DNA from: Pontiellaceae bacterium
GTDB lineage: Bacteria > Verrucomicrobiota > Kiritimatiellia > Kiritimatiellales > Pontiellaceae
NCBI GenBank assembly: GCA_016937035.1
Contig: JAFGWS010000047.1
Span: forward strand, 1-40,078
Direction: 5' to 3'
DNA: 40,078 bases
Shown: one piece after another, positions 1 through 8,211 of the stretch
Layout: each line of letters opens with the position of its first letter
How positions within the stretch are numbered: position 1 is the first letter of the stretch
Position numbers and translations under genes: made by a program
The notes under the pieces: model-generated
The model's database searches: none
The model's input: only the letters and a program-made list of their open reading frames with translations
Told to the model about the DNA's origin: nothing

Positions 1-12
1 ACCGGAGATAAG

Positions 13-1776
13 ATGGCCGATAAAAAATCCTTTGAGTCCTCACTTCACGACATCGTATACAGTATCGACATGGGAGTCGGCCTGAAGATAATTCGGGGCC
101 TGCTCTATTTTCTTGTCCTTCTTTTAGTGGTTGGGATTTATACCGCAACTCAGTATCGGGGGCTGAAAACCGATGAAGCGATGGACTTTGCCCAGCTGGG
201 GCGAAATATGTCCATTGAAGACGGAATGACCACCCAGTTTGTCCGCCCGCTTTCAATGTGGAAAATGAACGAGAGAGGGGGGGCTCCTCAGATTCAGAAT
301 CATCCCGACCTGTTTCATCCGCCGGCTTATCCCGCGCTGCTCTCTGCCGGGTTTAACCTGTTGAAGTCCTCCGGAACGGATCTGTTTGCTGTTGATATGT
401 CAAAAACGGGGCTGAAAGCCGAAAAGTGGATGATTCTTCCGATCAATCACCTGTTTTCCATCCTGACCGGTTTTATGGTGCTGCTGATTGGGAAGCGGAT
501 GTTTTCTCATGAGATCGGCTTTATCGGGATGACCATTTATTATTTGAGCGATCTGGTCTGGAAGGATTCCATTTCGGGATTGAATATTTCGATGGCAATC
601 TTCTTCATGGTGGCTGCTTTTTATTTCATGATTGTATCGATGCTGAACAAACGGGACGCAAAGTCGAAAGTGCGTTGGCTGCTCCCCTTTTTCCTGTCGA
701 TCCTGTTTGCTGCGATTGCCTTTCTAACACGATATATTTCGATTGTAGCGGTTCCGGGTCTCTGCTTATTCGCTTGGCTGATGAGTGGCCGTTTCCATGG
801 GGGTACACGGTATGTAATTCTCTTTACGTTGCTCTTCTCCTTGCTGATTGCCCCGTGGCTGATCCGCAACGTCCGCGTTTGCGGGAATCCGTTCGGGATG
901 GTGGCGTATACGGCCCTGTCTGAAACACAGGATTTCCCGGACAATACTGTGGAACGCGATCTGAAGCCGAATTTTACCTTTGGCCAGAGTTTGGATCAGG
1001 TGAAGGAAAAATGGGTCCGGACCTACTCTGAAAATCATGCTGCGGCGGTTCCGGCGATCGGCGGCGGTATTCTGACGGCAATGTTCCTTGTGGCGTTCTT
1101 TTATCACTTTATGCGCCCGCAGGTGAATTATCTGCGCTGGGGGATTGGTATTTCGTTGCTCCTGATGGTGGTGGTGGCCGGATTCTTTTCAGATTCTTCT
1201 GTGGCGATGCTTCACACCTTCTGGCCGTTCATCATTTTGTACGGACTCTCGTTCTTCTACATTCTGATTGATCGGCTGGATTTGGGGGTTCCCTTGTATG
1301 AACAGGGCCTGAAGGTACTTATTGTTGTGCTGGCCATGATCCCAGGCATTCTGCGCATTATGCCGCCGCGGGCGGAGCATTTGTATCCTCCATATTATCC
1401 TCCCTACATTGCGGCGGTAGCGGGCTCGGTCAATTCCAATGAGGTGGTCTGTACGGACATGCCTTGGGCGACGGCATGGTATGGAGATCGGATGTCGATG
1501 CTGCTGCCTCGGACGATGGATCAATACTTCGATGTCGACTTTATGAATGTCGGTAAAGGCTATTCCGCCATTCGTGCATTTTATCTTACTCGAATTACTT
1601 CGGATAAGCCGTTTTCGGCGATCTATGACAATAATGAGAAGGCGTGGTTTGGTCTTATTGAAAGACAACGACCGGCACAGTTTCCCAGCTGGACGGCATA
1701 CAATTTACTCCCTGGAGAAATATTGTGGCTTGATCCTGCAAGAAAAGTAGTTCTGGAAAGTATGTCAGAGGGGTAA
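13..1776 (+). CDS. Membrane glycosyltransferase-like protein (GT-C/ArnT-PMT style)
   Basis: A 587-residue polytopic membrane protein. The first hydrophobic helix is at about residues 25-45, followed by a soluble loop carrying an acidic TDEAMDFAQLGRN stretch and then many more helices to about residue 450. The C-terminal ~130 residues are soluble and probably periplasmic. An early DE/D motif in the first loop followed by 10 or more helices is typical of GT-C lipid-linked sugar transferases (ArnT/PMT-like), which would move sugars from polyprenyl-phosphate carriers. The exact substrate cannot be told. The start follows a GGAGATAAG Shine-Dalgarno at the window edge. The gene ends 12 bp before fmt, so the two are probably co-transcribed. 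Family assignment is moderate, because no catalytic residue was checked by alignment. Confidence 0.7.
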   Translation: MADKKSFESSLHDIVYSIDMGVGLKIIRGLLYFLVLLLVVGIYTATQYRGLKTDEAMDFAQLGRNMSIEDGMTTQFVRPLSMWKMNERGGAPQIQNHPDLFHPPAYPALLSAGFNLLKSSGTDLFAVDMSKTGLKAEKWMILPINHLFSILTGFMVLLIGKRMFSHEIGFIGMTIYYLSDLVWKDSISGLNISMAIFFMVAAFYFMIVSMLNKRDAKSKVRWLLPFFLSILFAAIAFLTRYISIVAVPGLCLFAWLMSGRFHGGTRYVILFTLLFSLLIAPWLIRNVRVCGNPFGMVAYTALSETQDFPDNTVERDLKPNFTFGQSLDQVKEKWVRTYSENHAAAVPAIGGGILTAMFLVAFFYHFMRPQVNYLRWGIGISLLLMVVVAGFFSDSSVAMLHTFWPFIILYGLSFFYILIDRLDLGVPLYEQGLKVLIVVLAMIPGILRIMPPRAEHLYPPYYPPYIAAVAGSVNSNEVVCTDMPWATAWYGDRMSMLLPRTMDQYFDVDFMNVGKGYSAIRAFYLTRITSDKPFSAIYDNNEKAWFGLIERQRPAQFPSWTAYNLLPGEILWLDPARKVVLESMSEG

Positions 1777-1788
1777 TAGGGGCGCATT

Positions 1789-2709
1789 ATGCGGATCATT
1801 TTTATGGGGTCAGCTGCGCTGGCGATTCCTTCCCTGAACGCAATAGTCGACTGCGGGGAGGATGAGGTGGTCGGCGTAGTCTCTCAGCCGGACCGCCCGG
1901 CCGGTCGCAAACGCCTCCTTACGCCTTGTCCGCTCAAAGCCTTTGCAGAGCAGCGCGGGTTGACCGTTTTGACGCCTGAAAAGGTGGGCGATCCTGAATC
2001 CGTTGCTGCGCTGGAGGCGCTCAAACCGGACCTGTTTGTGGTGGTGGCTTACGGGCAGTATATCCCGTCCAAAATCATTCAGCTGGCCCCGAAGGAGGCC
2101 ATCAATGTCCATCCCTCGCTGTTGCCGAAATACCGCGGCTCTGCGCCGATCCAGTGGGCACTGCTGAACGGAGACCACGTGACGGGCGTGAGCATTATCT
2201 ATCTGGCCCCGAAAATGGATGCGGGCGATCTTTTGCGGCAGGAAACCTATCCCGTTGATCCCGACGATACGTCCGCTTCGTTGCACGATAAACTGGCGGA
2301 ATTCGGTGCAGAGCTGCTGCTCAAAGCCATCGATGATATCCGATTCGGTCGGGTAACGCGGACGCCGCAGAACGAGGACGACGTGGTTGAAGTGCGCAAG
2401 CTCATAAAAGAGGATGGGCAGATCGATTGGACACTTTCTGCAGAAACGCTTCGTAATCGAATTCGTGCGTTTAATCCCTGGCCGGGGAGCTTTTGCCAGT
2501 TGCCGGACGGCAGTCCGCTCAAAGTCTGGGCGGCTGATCTGGAAAATGGAGCCGGGGCGCCGGGCGAACTGCTCGACGATGCGTTGCTGGTGGCGACCGG
2601 TGAGGGCGCGCTGCGCCTCACGGAAGTTCAACCTGTCGGTAAGGGGCGGATGCCTTCCGCTGCATTTCTTAATGGGCGACCGCTTTCCGCTGGGCAGACT
2701 TTAGCCTGA
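1789..2709 (+). CDS. fmt: Methionyl-tRNA formyltransferase
   Basis: A 306-residue protein that formylates Met-tRNAfMet using 10-formyl-tetrahydrofolate, in the cytoplasm. It opens with MRIIFMGSAALAIPSL, the usual Fmt start, and carries the formyltransferase signature HPSLLPKYRGSAPIQWAL near residues 104-121, including the catalytic His and the SAPIQ loop. The C-terminal OB-fold-like domain (from about residue 205, FNPWPGSF onward) is intact and the length is normal for the family. It is preceded at 12 bp by the membrane glycosyltransferase-like gene. Hairpins follow immediately after the stop codon. Confidence 0.95.
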   Translation: MRIIFMGSAALAIPSLNAIVDCGEDEVVGVVSQPDRPAGRKRLLTPCPLKAFAEQRGLTVLTPEKVGDPESVAALEALKPDLFVVVAYGQYIPSKIIQLAPKEAINVHPSLLPKYRGSAPIQWALLNGDHVTGVSIIYLAPKMDAGDLLRQETYPVDPDDTSASLHDKLAEFGAELLLKAIDDIRFGRVTRTPQNEDDVVEVRKLIKEDGQIDWTLSAETLRNRIRAFNPWPGSFCQLPDGSPLKVWAADLENGAGAPGELLDDALLVATGEGALRLTEVQPVGKGRMPSAAFLNGRPLSAGQTLA

Positions 2710-2720
2710 ACACACGAAAA

Positions 2721-2751
2721 AATCCTTAAAAACGTCGGGTTTCCAAGGATT
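2721..2751 (+). terminator. Hairpin after fmt
   Basis: AATCCTT (2721-2727) pairs with AAGGATT (2745-2751) 12 bp after the fmt stop. It is a weak, A/T-rich stem with no long T-run, so it may be only part of a composite terminator with the next hairpin. Confidence 0.35.
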
Positions 2752-2758
2752 AAAGCGC

Positions 2759-2786
2759 AAGGCCGTCCGAAAGGGTACGGCCTTTA
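2759..2786. terminator. Hairpin between convergent fmt and bS22-like gene
   Basis: AAGGCCGT (2759-2766) pairs perfectly with ACGGCCTT (2777-2784), followed by TTAAAT. It sits between the 3' ends of convergent genes (fmt on +, the 29-residue peptide on -), the expected place for a bidirectional terminator. Confidence 0.55.
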
Positions 2787-2807
2787 AATCATTAAGCACA
2801 GAAATGC

Positions 2808-2897
2808 TTATTTCTTCTTATGCCGGTCCGCGCGACGACGCTTACGCCGTTTGTGGTTCGACATCTTTTTTCTACGCCATTTTTTAATGGTTCCCAT
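2808..2897 (-). CDS. bS22 / AURKAIP1-COX24-like small ribosomal peptide
   Basis: A 29-residue, extremely basic peptide beginning MGTIKKWRRKKMSNHKRRK and ending in three lysines. About two thirds of its residues are Lys, Arg or His. The pattern (M-G-x-I-K-K-x-R-R-K-x-M then Lys/Arg runs) matches the short bacterial AURKAIP1/COX24 (bS22-like) peptides that bind 16S rRNA in the small ribosomal subunit and are often missed by gene callers. A GGAG Shine-Dalgarno lies 8 bp upstream of the ATG. The gene stands alone, 40 bp downstream of the hisG 3' end on the same strand. A small palindrome (AAGCA...TGCTT, 2794-2809) overlaps its stop codon. Confidence 0.8.
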   Translation of the reverse strand: MGTIKKWRRKKMSNHKRRKRRRADRHKKK

Positions 2898-2937
2898 GAT
2901 ATTCTCCGGTTTCTTCTCAAAAGGGCACCTACAATAG

Positions 2938-3810
2938 TTACGCCACAATTTTGTTCAAGCTAATTTCAATAATTCCTTCAGCACCGTTGGCCTTCAGATC
3001 GGGAATGATTTCCCGGACGATCGATTCGTCCACGACGGTTTCGACCGCAAACCAGCCCTCATCCGACAGCGGGTTCACCGTGGGAGAGTGCAGCGCCGGC
3101 AGCAGTGCTTTGACCTTTTCAAGGTTATCTGCGTTAACGTTGAGCTTAAGGAGCACTTTATCTGCTGCGTCCAGAGCAGCCTTCAGGAGAAGAGCAATCT
3201 TCTCGAGTTTGGCTTTTTTCCACTCATCTGCCCAGGCATCCTTGGAGCAGAAAAACTTCGTGTACGACTCCATCAGGGTATCCACGATGCGCAGGTTGTT
3301 GGCTTTCAGCGAGCTGCCGGTTTCGGTGATGTCCACAATGGCATCCACAAAATCCGGTACCTTGACTTCGGTGGCCCCCCACGAAAACTCCACTTCGGCC
3401 TTAACGCCGTTGCGTTCCAGCCAGCGCTCAACGATGCCCACGCCTTCGGTGGCAATTCGTTTGCCTTCCAGATCCTTCACCGAGTTGATGTCGGAGTCGT
3501 TCGGCACCGCCAGCACCCAGCGTACCGGGCGTTTGCTCTGTTTGGAATAGACGAGGCTGCACAGGTCAACCACATCGGAGCCGTTGGCCTCGATCCAATC
3601 CAGCCCGGCAATCCCTGCGTCGAGCATGCCGTGTTCAACATAGCGGCTCATTTCCTGTGCACGGAGAATCCGTAGTTCAATTTCGTCGTCATCGATCGAT
3701 GGAAAATAGGAGCGCGATCCCCCTTTGATACTGAATCCAGCTTTCTTAAACAGTTCGTAGGTCGACTCCTGCAGGCTGCCCTTGGGTAGTCCGATTACCA
3801 ATTTATTCAT
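2938..3810 (-). CDS. hisG: ATP phosphoribosyltransferase, long form
   Basis: A 290-residue enzyme for the first step of histidine biosynthesis (ATP + PRPP to phosphoribosyl-ATP), cytoplasmic. It starts MNKLVIGLPKGSLQEST. The PRPP-binding region DAIVDITETGSSLKANNL lies at about residues 162-179. The ~75-residue C-terminal extension (from about residue 205 to EGIIEISLNKIVA) is the HisG_C allosteric domain of the long, HisZ-independent form. An AAGGA site precedes the ATG. No other his gene is adjacent. Confidence 0.95.
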   Translation of the reverse strand: MNKLVIGLPKGSLQESTYELFKKAGFSIKGGSRSYFPSIDDDEIELRILRAQEMSRYVEHGMLDAGIAGLDWIEANGSDVVDLCSLVYSKQSKRPVRWVLAVPNDSDINSVKDLEGKRIATEGVGIVERWLERNGVKAEVEFSWGATEVKVPDFVDAIVDITETGSSLKANNLRIVDTLMESYTKFFCSKDAWADEWKKAKLEKIALLLKAALDAADKVLLKLNVNADNLEKVKALLPALHSPTVNPLSDEGWFAVETVVDESIVREIIPDLKANGAEGIIEISLNKIVA

Positions 3811-4062
3811 AAATCCTTTTCCTTTTTTGAGTTGGGAAAGGCGGGAATATAGAGGACTCCTCCCGTTCGTCCAACCTTGATTTTGAAAAAAAATCTACTG
3901 CGCTGTTTTTGTTGTGGATATCGCCGAACGCAATCAGCCAGAGGAGGCGGTGGTAAAAGTGAGATACGTTCCAAGGGATTGCATCATTCTTCTGAAAATC
4001 TGCATCGTCGCAGGCGCGACGGCTTTGTTGCGTGAAGAAGAGGGCAACCGGAGTCATCATTG

Positions 4063-4087
4063 TTGTAGCGTTGGCTCTGCGAGCCAA
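4063..4087. repeat. Palindromic repeat, copy 1
   Basis: The 25-bp unit TTGTAGCGTTGGCTCTGCGAGCCAA contains a perfect stem, TTGGCTC-TGC-GAGCCAA. The identical 25 bp recur at 25694-25718, and both copies are followed by a TTCAT. Exact dispersed palindromes in intergenic DNA resemble REP-type elements. Confidence 0.75.
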
Positions 4088-4275
4088 ATTCATCCTCCTC
4101 GGAGATACGGCTTCATACGGCATCGCGCGCTGCAGTGAAGAAGATTGAATCGCGCTTGCTACAATAGTTTTTTACTCCGAAGTTGGAAAGGGCTCGAAGA
4201 AAGGTCCATTCTGGCATGGGGCACTACTTTTCCCAATGGGGCATTTTAATTTACAGTCTACCGTGCACGGATTCA

Positions 4276-4322
4276 GGCAGAATGATCTTGGACAAAATGA
4301 TTTAAGCGCAGGATAATTTTCG
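4276..4322 (+). repeat. AATGATT-type dispersed repeat, copy 1
   Basis: Contains GGCAGAATGATC, then GGACAAAATGATTTAAG and GGATAATTTT. A related unit (GGGCAGAATGATTTAGGGGC followed by CGATAATTTTTG) lies at 28000-28032 beside a transposase remnant, and a third version lies in the nifE leader (18577-18650). Confidence 0.55.
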
Positions 4323-4408
4323 ATGGGGAGATGGATCTCAACCGCAACGGCGCGAAAAACGGAAAGGTGCATAGCCCGTCTTTTTCTGTTCGATCCTAAA
4401 AACGACAA

Positions 4409-4513
4409 TTAGATCGACGGCTGGTTTGCAATCCATTGTGCCAAAAGGCGTGCTCCAAAGAGCGTCGCTTCGGCTGCGGAAAGCCCGGGGATGGCCCGGA
4501 ATTCAAAGTGGTT
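4409..4513 (-). pseudogene. Coding-like remnant after the GNAT gene
   Basis: An open stretch of 34 codons between two stops on the minus strand, overlapping the end of the acetyltransferase gene in another frame. It reads protein-like (…FRAIPGLSAAEATLFGARLL…AQWIANQPSI, stop). It has no start codon of its own. It could be the decayed 3' end of a lost gene or chance. The family was not recognised. Confidence 0.25.
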
Positions 4514-4943
4514 TTATCCATTCTATCAGGTTGGTCTTTTTCCATCCCTGCAGGCGGTAGAAACACAACGCCGGGGCGTTGTCCTTGTCGGCGCGCAGTT
4601 GCAGCCGGGCAAGGCCTTCCATGTGCGCCCACTGCTGGGCGGCATACATCAGCGCGGATCCGATTCCCTTGCCCCGATGCCCGACATGCACAACGACGTC
4701 CTCCATGGCGCCTACCTCTTTGCCCATGGCGGTCGATATGATGATCTGGATCGTGCACATGCCGACGACTTCGCCATCGAGATCGGCCACGAACAGCTTG
4801 GCGGACGGCTGCTTCAGCAAGAGTTGGAGCCCCCGGGTCTGCTTCGCGTAGTCCGGGACAAAATCGATTTCAATGGCAAAAAGCTGGTGCAGGAGTTCGG
4901 CCATTGCGGGGATATCGTGTTGGGTTGCTGCTCGAATTTCCAT
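4503..4943 (-). CDS. GNAT-family N-acetyltransferase
   Basis: A 146-residue acetyl-CoA-dependent acetyltransferase. The start was placed at MEIRAATQHDIPAMAELL, because residues upstream of it in the longer reading frame have no family character and overlap nifA. The acetyl-CoA pyrophosphate-binding motif A, HVGHRGKGIGSALM, is at about residues 88-101, and a CFYRLQGW motif B/C near residue 131 is typical. It begins 22 bp after the nifA stop, so it is the last gene of the nifV operon. The substrate is unknown. Similar acetyltransferases occur around nif genes, but a role in nitrogen fixation is only inference from position. Confidence 0.8.
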   Translation of the reverse strand: MEIRAATQHDIPAMAELLHQLFAIEIDFVPDYAKQTRGLQLLLKQPSAKLFVADLDGEVVGMCTIQIIISTAMGKEVGAMEDVVVHVGHRGKGIGSALMYAAQQWAHMEGLARLQLRADKDNAPALCFYRLQGWKKTNLIEWIKPL

Positions 4944-4965
4944 GGCGCTGCTTTCTATTGGGTTG

Positions 4966-6615
4966 TTAATGGGTCTGGTTGTTCCTTCTTTTTCGGCGTT
5001 TCCTGAACAGGGTTTCGTAATCGATATCGAGGTTCTGGATCTTGTAGCGGACCATGCGCTCGGTGATGCCCAGTTCGCGGGCGGCGGCACTGATGGTTCC
5101 CTTGTGGCGTTTGAGGGAGTCGACGATAAGATCCCTCTCCAGCATAGCGACCCGGGCCTTGAGCGTATGCTTCATGCTTCCTGTGGCGGCGATGGCGATC
5201 GGAGTTTGGAGGGTGGGCGGAAGATCGTGTCCATGGATGACGCCATCCTCGCGGCCCATGAGGACCGCATACTCGATCGTGTTTTCCAGTTCGCGGACAT
5301 TGCCCGGCCAGTGGTAGGCCATGAGCATGTTGATGGCCGGTGTGCTGATCCGCCTGATCTCGACATTCATTTGCTTCGAATATTTCTGGATGAAAAAATT
5401 GGTCAAAAGGAGCACGTCATCCTTGCGTGCCCGAAGGGGCGGGAGATGGATGGGGAAGACGTTGATCCGATAGAAGAGATCCTGCCGGAACCGGTTTTCA
5501 ACAATGGCGGATTCCATATCGGCATTGGTCGCCGCGATGATGCGGACATTGGCCTTGCGCGACTCGTTGCTGCCCACGCGTTCATAGGTGCGTTCCTGCA
5601 GCACGCGCAGCAGCTTGACTTGGATGGCCGGGGAAAAATCACCGATTTCGTCGAGGAACAGCGTGCCGCCTTCGGCCTCCTGAACACGGCCGATACGGGT
5701 TTGCAGCGCTCCGGTAAAGGCGCCCTTTTCATGTCCAAACAGTTCGCTTTCCAATAGGTTTTCATTCAATGCGGCGCAGTTTACCTTCACGAAAGGTCTT
5801 TTTGCACGGTTGCCGCTATAGTGAATGGCCGATGCAACCAATTCCTTCCCGGTTCCCGATTCGCCCCGGATCAGGACCGTGGTATCGGTCACGGCCACCT
5901 GATGGATGTGCGTGTAGACCTCCTGCATCAAATGGGAGTTTCCGATCATGTTTTCGGGCTGGAACTTGGCCATCATCGCTTCCCGCAGGCGCAGGTTTTC
6001 CGTCTCCAACGCCTGCCGCTCCATGCGGGCGATGCGGCGCGCACTGACATCGTTGGCGATGATGGTCGCCACGATCGACATGAATCGCTGCAACTCCTCC
6101 AAGGCCGGAAGGCCCCGGGCCGGACAGTCGGCCGAGAGGGTGCCGACCGTTTCGTTTTCGACGGTGATCGGGACGCAGATAAAGCTCAGCGGCTCGTCGG
6201 AACGGTTATGCAGACGTCCCTTGAAGCGGGGTTCGTCGGAGACCAGCGGGACAATCCGGGGCTGTCCGGTTTCGAGCACTTTTCCTGTGATTCCTTCGCC
6301 GCGACGATAGGCTTTTCCTTCCGCTTGCTGCACGGTCTGGTCCTTGACCGCCTCGACCCGCAGCTCACGCCCATCGATCGTGAGCAGCATAATGGTTATT
6401 CGCTGTACATCATGGCGTTGCTCCAGCACATCGATTATCTCGAGGAAGACCTCTTCCTGCTTCGATTTGCGGGAGAGGATGCGGGCGATTTTCGCCAGCG
6501 TTTCGAGTTCGTTGATGTGGCGGGTATCGCACAGCTTGGGATCGTCATACTTACAATTTGGCATCGGCAATTCATCGTTTAGGGGATATTGTTTCAAAAA
6601 TGTATCAAATGGCAT
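4966..6615 (-). CDS. nifA: NifA, sigma-54-dependent nif activator
   Basis: 549 residues: an N-terminal GAF sensor domain (about 45-190), a short linker, an AAA+ domain (about 222-450) and a C-terminal Fis-type helix-turn-helix (about 505-532). Visible motifs are Walker A GESGTGKE at 251-258, the sigma-54 contact loop GAFTGA at 298-303, Walker [12 protein letters not shown] at 316-326 and the [22 protein letters not shown]. This is NifA architecture, and its place between nifV and the other nif genes supports the name. No cysteine pair is seen in the AAA+/HTH linker, unlike the oxygen-sensing rhizobial type, but Cys21 and Cys29 flank a short N-terminal segment. Start choice is uncertain: ATG at 6615 and ATG at 6564 both lack a clear Shine-Dalgarno. 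Confidence 0.9.
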   Translation of the reverse strand: MPFDTFLKQYPLNDELPMPNCKYDDPKLCDTRHINELETLAKIARILSRKSKQEEVFLEIIDVLEQRHDVQRITIMLLTIDGRELRVEAVKDQTVQQAEGKAYRRGEGITGKVLETGQPRIVPLVSDEPRFKGRLHNRSDEPLSFICVPITVENETVGTLSADCPARGLPALEELQRFMSIVATIIANDVSARRIARMERQALETENLRLREAMMAKFQPENMIGNSHLMQEVYTHIHQVAVTDTTVLIRGESGTGKELVASAIHYSGNRAKRPFVKVNCAALNENLLESELFGHEKGAFTGALQTRIGRVQEAEGGTLFLDEIGDFSPAIQVKLLRVLQERTYERVGSNESRKANVRIIAATNADMESAIVENRFRQDLFYRINVFPIHLPPLRARKDDVLLLTNFFIQKYSKQMNVEIRRISTPAINMLMAYHWPGNVRELENTIEYAVLMGREDGVIHGHDLPPTLQTPIAIAATGSMKHTLKARVAMLERDLIVDSLKRHKGTISAAARELGITERMVRYKIQNLDIDYETLFRKRRKRRNNQTH

Positions 6616-6642
6616 GGATAAAACATGCTTGTTGGCTTAGAC

Positions 6643-6657
6643 GCACAAACCGTACCA
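6643..6657 (-). promoter_or_regulatory. Candidate sigma-54 promoter for nifA
   Basis: On the minus strand TGGTAC-GGTTT-GTGC has the GG and GC dinucleotides at the 10-bp spacing of a -24/-12 element (consensus TGGYAC-N5-TTGC). It lies 28 bp upstream of the nifA ATG at 6615. It lacks the 95-bp upstream module seen at the three main promoters. Confidence 0.4.
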
Positions 6658-6667
6658 AATAGCATTC

Positions 6668-6889
6668 CTATGGGTTTGGCTCCAGCTCCTCCCTGTTTCC
6701 CGTCCAGGAGCAAGTGCAGCTGTAGGTAATGCTGCGTTCTTCCATGACCGGTTGCTTGCTGGCCAGATGGACGGTCAACAGCGGGATGCGCTGCCCGGCT
6801 TGATTGATGAATACCTTGCGACGGTCCATTCGCGCAACAAGCCGGTTGGAACCACAGTACGGACAGGTTCGGGATTGCGGGTCATTCAT
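6668..6889 (-). CDS. Small zinc-ribbon-like protein
   Basis: 73 residues with CPYCGS near the N-terminus (Cys9, Cys12) and CTCSW near residues 58-62, a CxxC...CxC arrangement expected to bind one zinc. The middle is a beta-rich stretch (KVFINQAGQRIPLLTVHL). It overlaps the end of nifV by 8 bp, indicating translational coupling, and precedes nifA by about 50 bp. The family was not recognised. Its position suggests a regulatory or metal-handling role, which is speculation. Confidence 0.7.
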   Translation of the reverse strand: MNDPQSRTCPYCGSNRLVARMDRRKVFINQAGQRIPLLTVHLASKQPVMEERSITYSCTCSWTGNREELEPNP

Positions 6890-7982
6890 AATAGAAATGC
6901 TTGAGTTCGCGTGGTCCGATGGGTTGTTTCGTTCTTAGGGAGTGGCTCTTGATGCGGTTAAGCAGCCAGCCGAGTGGTTCATTCCCCGGATGAATGTCGA
7001 GCTTTTGCAGGGCATGCCGCAGTGCCGCTTCGCCGGAATGGAGGCCGATCACGATATCGGTGTTGTCTGTTCGTCCGATATCCGATGCCGAAAAAGGTTC
7101 ATAGGCCTTTCTGTTATTCAGCAAAGCATGCACATGGATGCCGGATTCGTGGCGGAAAACGTTCTTACCGATCAGCGGGGCGCAGGTTGGGGGCGCAATG
7201 CCTGCGGAGGTTAAAACCAGTTCGCAGATCGGCGATAGTTTTTCCAGCTTAATGCCCACCGTCGGTACGACCATGGCCACCTGCTCAAGAGCCGCATTTC
7301 CGGCCCGTTCGCCAATGCCGGTGGCCGTCACGTCGGCGGCGATGGCCCCGCCCTCAAACGCTGCGAGCGTGTTGGCCGTAGCCATCCCCAGATCGTTGTG
7401 GGCGTGGAAGGCCAGTTCCAGCGTCGGCACAACCGCCTTGAGTTCCTTGAACATCGCGACGGTCTGGAACGGGTTCATCACGCCGACCGTATCGGCAATG
7501 CGCAGCCGATGGCCTCCAAGTTCACCCACGCGCCGGGCAAAGGCAAAAAGGAGCTCTCGGTCGGCGCGGGCGGCGTCCTGCGCACCTACGGAAACGTAGG
7601 AAAAACGTTCAAGTGCCTCTGGCAGTATCCGTTCGAGCGTATTGAACACCCACGCGGGGTCCTTGCCGAGTGCATGGAAATGATGGTCCGACATGGGAAA
7701 GGAAAGGTGTACGCATTCAAGTCCGGCGGCTTCGGCGGCGTCGAGATCGACCATCGCGGCGCGGCACCATCCCGTGATCCGGCACGGAAGTTCCAGCGCT
7801 AGGATTGCAGCAATATCCTCCTGCTCCGTCGGACCCATGACCGGAATGCCCGCCTCGATCTCGCCCACGCCGACCTCCGCCAGCGCCGCCGCGATCTTAA
7901 GCTTTTCCTCGCGCGTGAACACCGTTCCCGGCATCTGTTCCCCGTCGCGCAACGTCGTATCGATCAAATAGGGCTTCTTCAT
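6882..7982 (-). CDS. nifV: Homocitrate synthase
   Basis: 366 residues. It condenses acetyl-CoA with 2-oxoglutarate to homocitrate, the organic ligand of FeMo-co. The TIM-barrel signature DTTLRDGEQMPG is at residues 8-19, the metal-binding HAHNDLGMATAN motif near residue 194 and the GERAGNAALE motif near residue 225. Nif context favours NifV over isopropylmalate or citramalate synthase. The ATG shown keeps the TLRDGEQ motif, and no later start could. A sigma-54 element lies so close upstream (7996-8011) that the predicted transcript would have almost no 5' leader. The 3' end overlaps the zinc-ribbon gene. Confidence 0.93.
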   Translation of the reverse strand: MKKPYLIDTTLRDGEQMPGTVFTREEKLKIAAALAEVGVGEIEAGIPVMGPTEQEDIAAILALELPCRITGWCRAAMVDLDAAEAAGLECVHLSFPMSDHHFHALGKDPAWVFNTLERILPEALERFSYVSVGAQDAARADRELLFAFARRVGELGGHRLRIADTVGVMNPFQTVAMFKELKAVVPTLELAFHAHNDLGMATANTLAAFEGGAIAADVTATGIGERAGNAALEQVAMVVPTVGIKLEKLSPICELVLTSAGIAPPTCAPLIGKNVFRHESGIHVHALLNNRKAYEPFSASDIGRTDNTDIVIGLHSGEAALRHALQKLDIHPGNEPLGWLLNRIKSHSLRTKQPIGPRELKHFYYE

Positions 7983-7995
7983 GGTTCGCGCCTAA

Positions 7996-8011
7996 TGCAT
8001 TCAGTGTGCCA
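7996..8011 (-). promoter_or_regulatory. Sigma-54 promoter of the nifV-nifA operon
   Basis: Minus strand TGGCAC-ACTGA-ATGCA matches the -24/-12 consensus, with GG and GC at the canonical spacing. The -12 GC is at 7997-7998, so transcription would start near 7986, only about 4 nt before the nifV ATG. Confidence 0.75.
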
Positions 8012-8116
8012 TCACGCGGTGCGCGCTGCCCTGTTTGGTGTGCAAGTGGCTTGTTGCAAGATGATAAGAAGCGGCGTGAAGCGTGACGGTTGATGCGTTG
8101 GCTAGGTGGATAGTTC

Positions 8117-8211
8117 GGAAATAAATGTCGAAGCGTGAGGGTGTTCGAGAAGGTGACGTTCACAACATCGCATGAAAAAACAGCTTGCATGAAACTCCGA
8201 CATTTATTTCC
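8117..8211. promoter_or_regulatory. 95-bp upstream activator-type module, nifV copy
   Basis: Bounded by GGAAATAAATGTCG (8117-8130) and its exact inverse CGACATTTATTTCC (8198-8211). The inner edge lies 106 bp from the end of the sigma-54 element. The same module with the same 81-bp arm spacing precedes nifE and nifH. A middle block (GACGTTCACAACATCGC here) is partly conserved in the others. This is expected to be the enhancer site of the operon. Confidence 0.75.

Larger units (their letters stand above)
3811..4408. other. Gene-free stretch upstream of hisG
   Basis: Almost 600 bp with no convincing coding region on either strand. It should hold the hisG promoter, although no confident -35/-10 was found. 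It also holds two repeat elements listed separately: a perfect palindrome at 4063-4087 and an AATGATT-type repeat at 4276-4322. Confidence 0.5.

Noticed and set aside
4873..5757. Open frame antisense to nifA, about 294 codons
   Set aside because: Shadow of the AAA+ coding sequence; no start signal and no recognisable domain.
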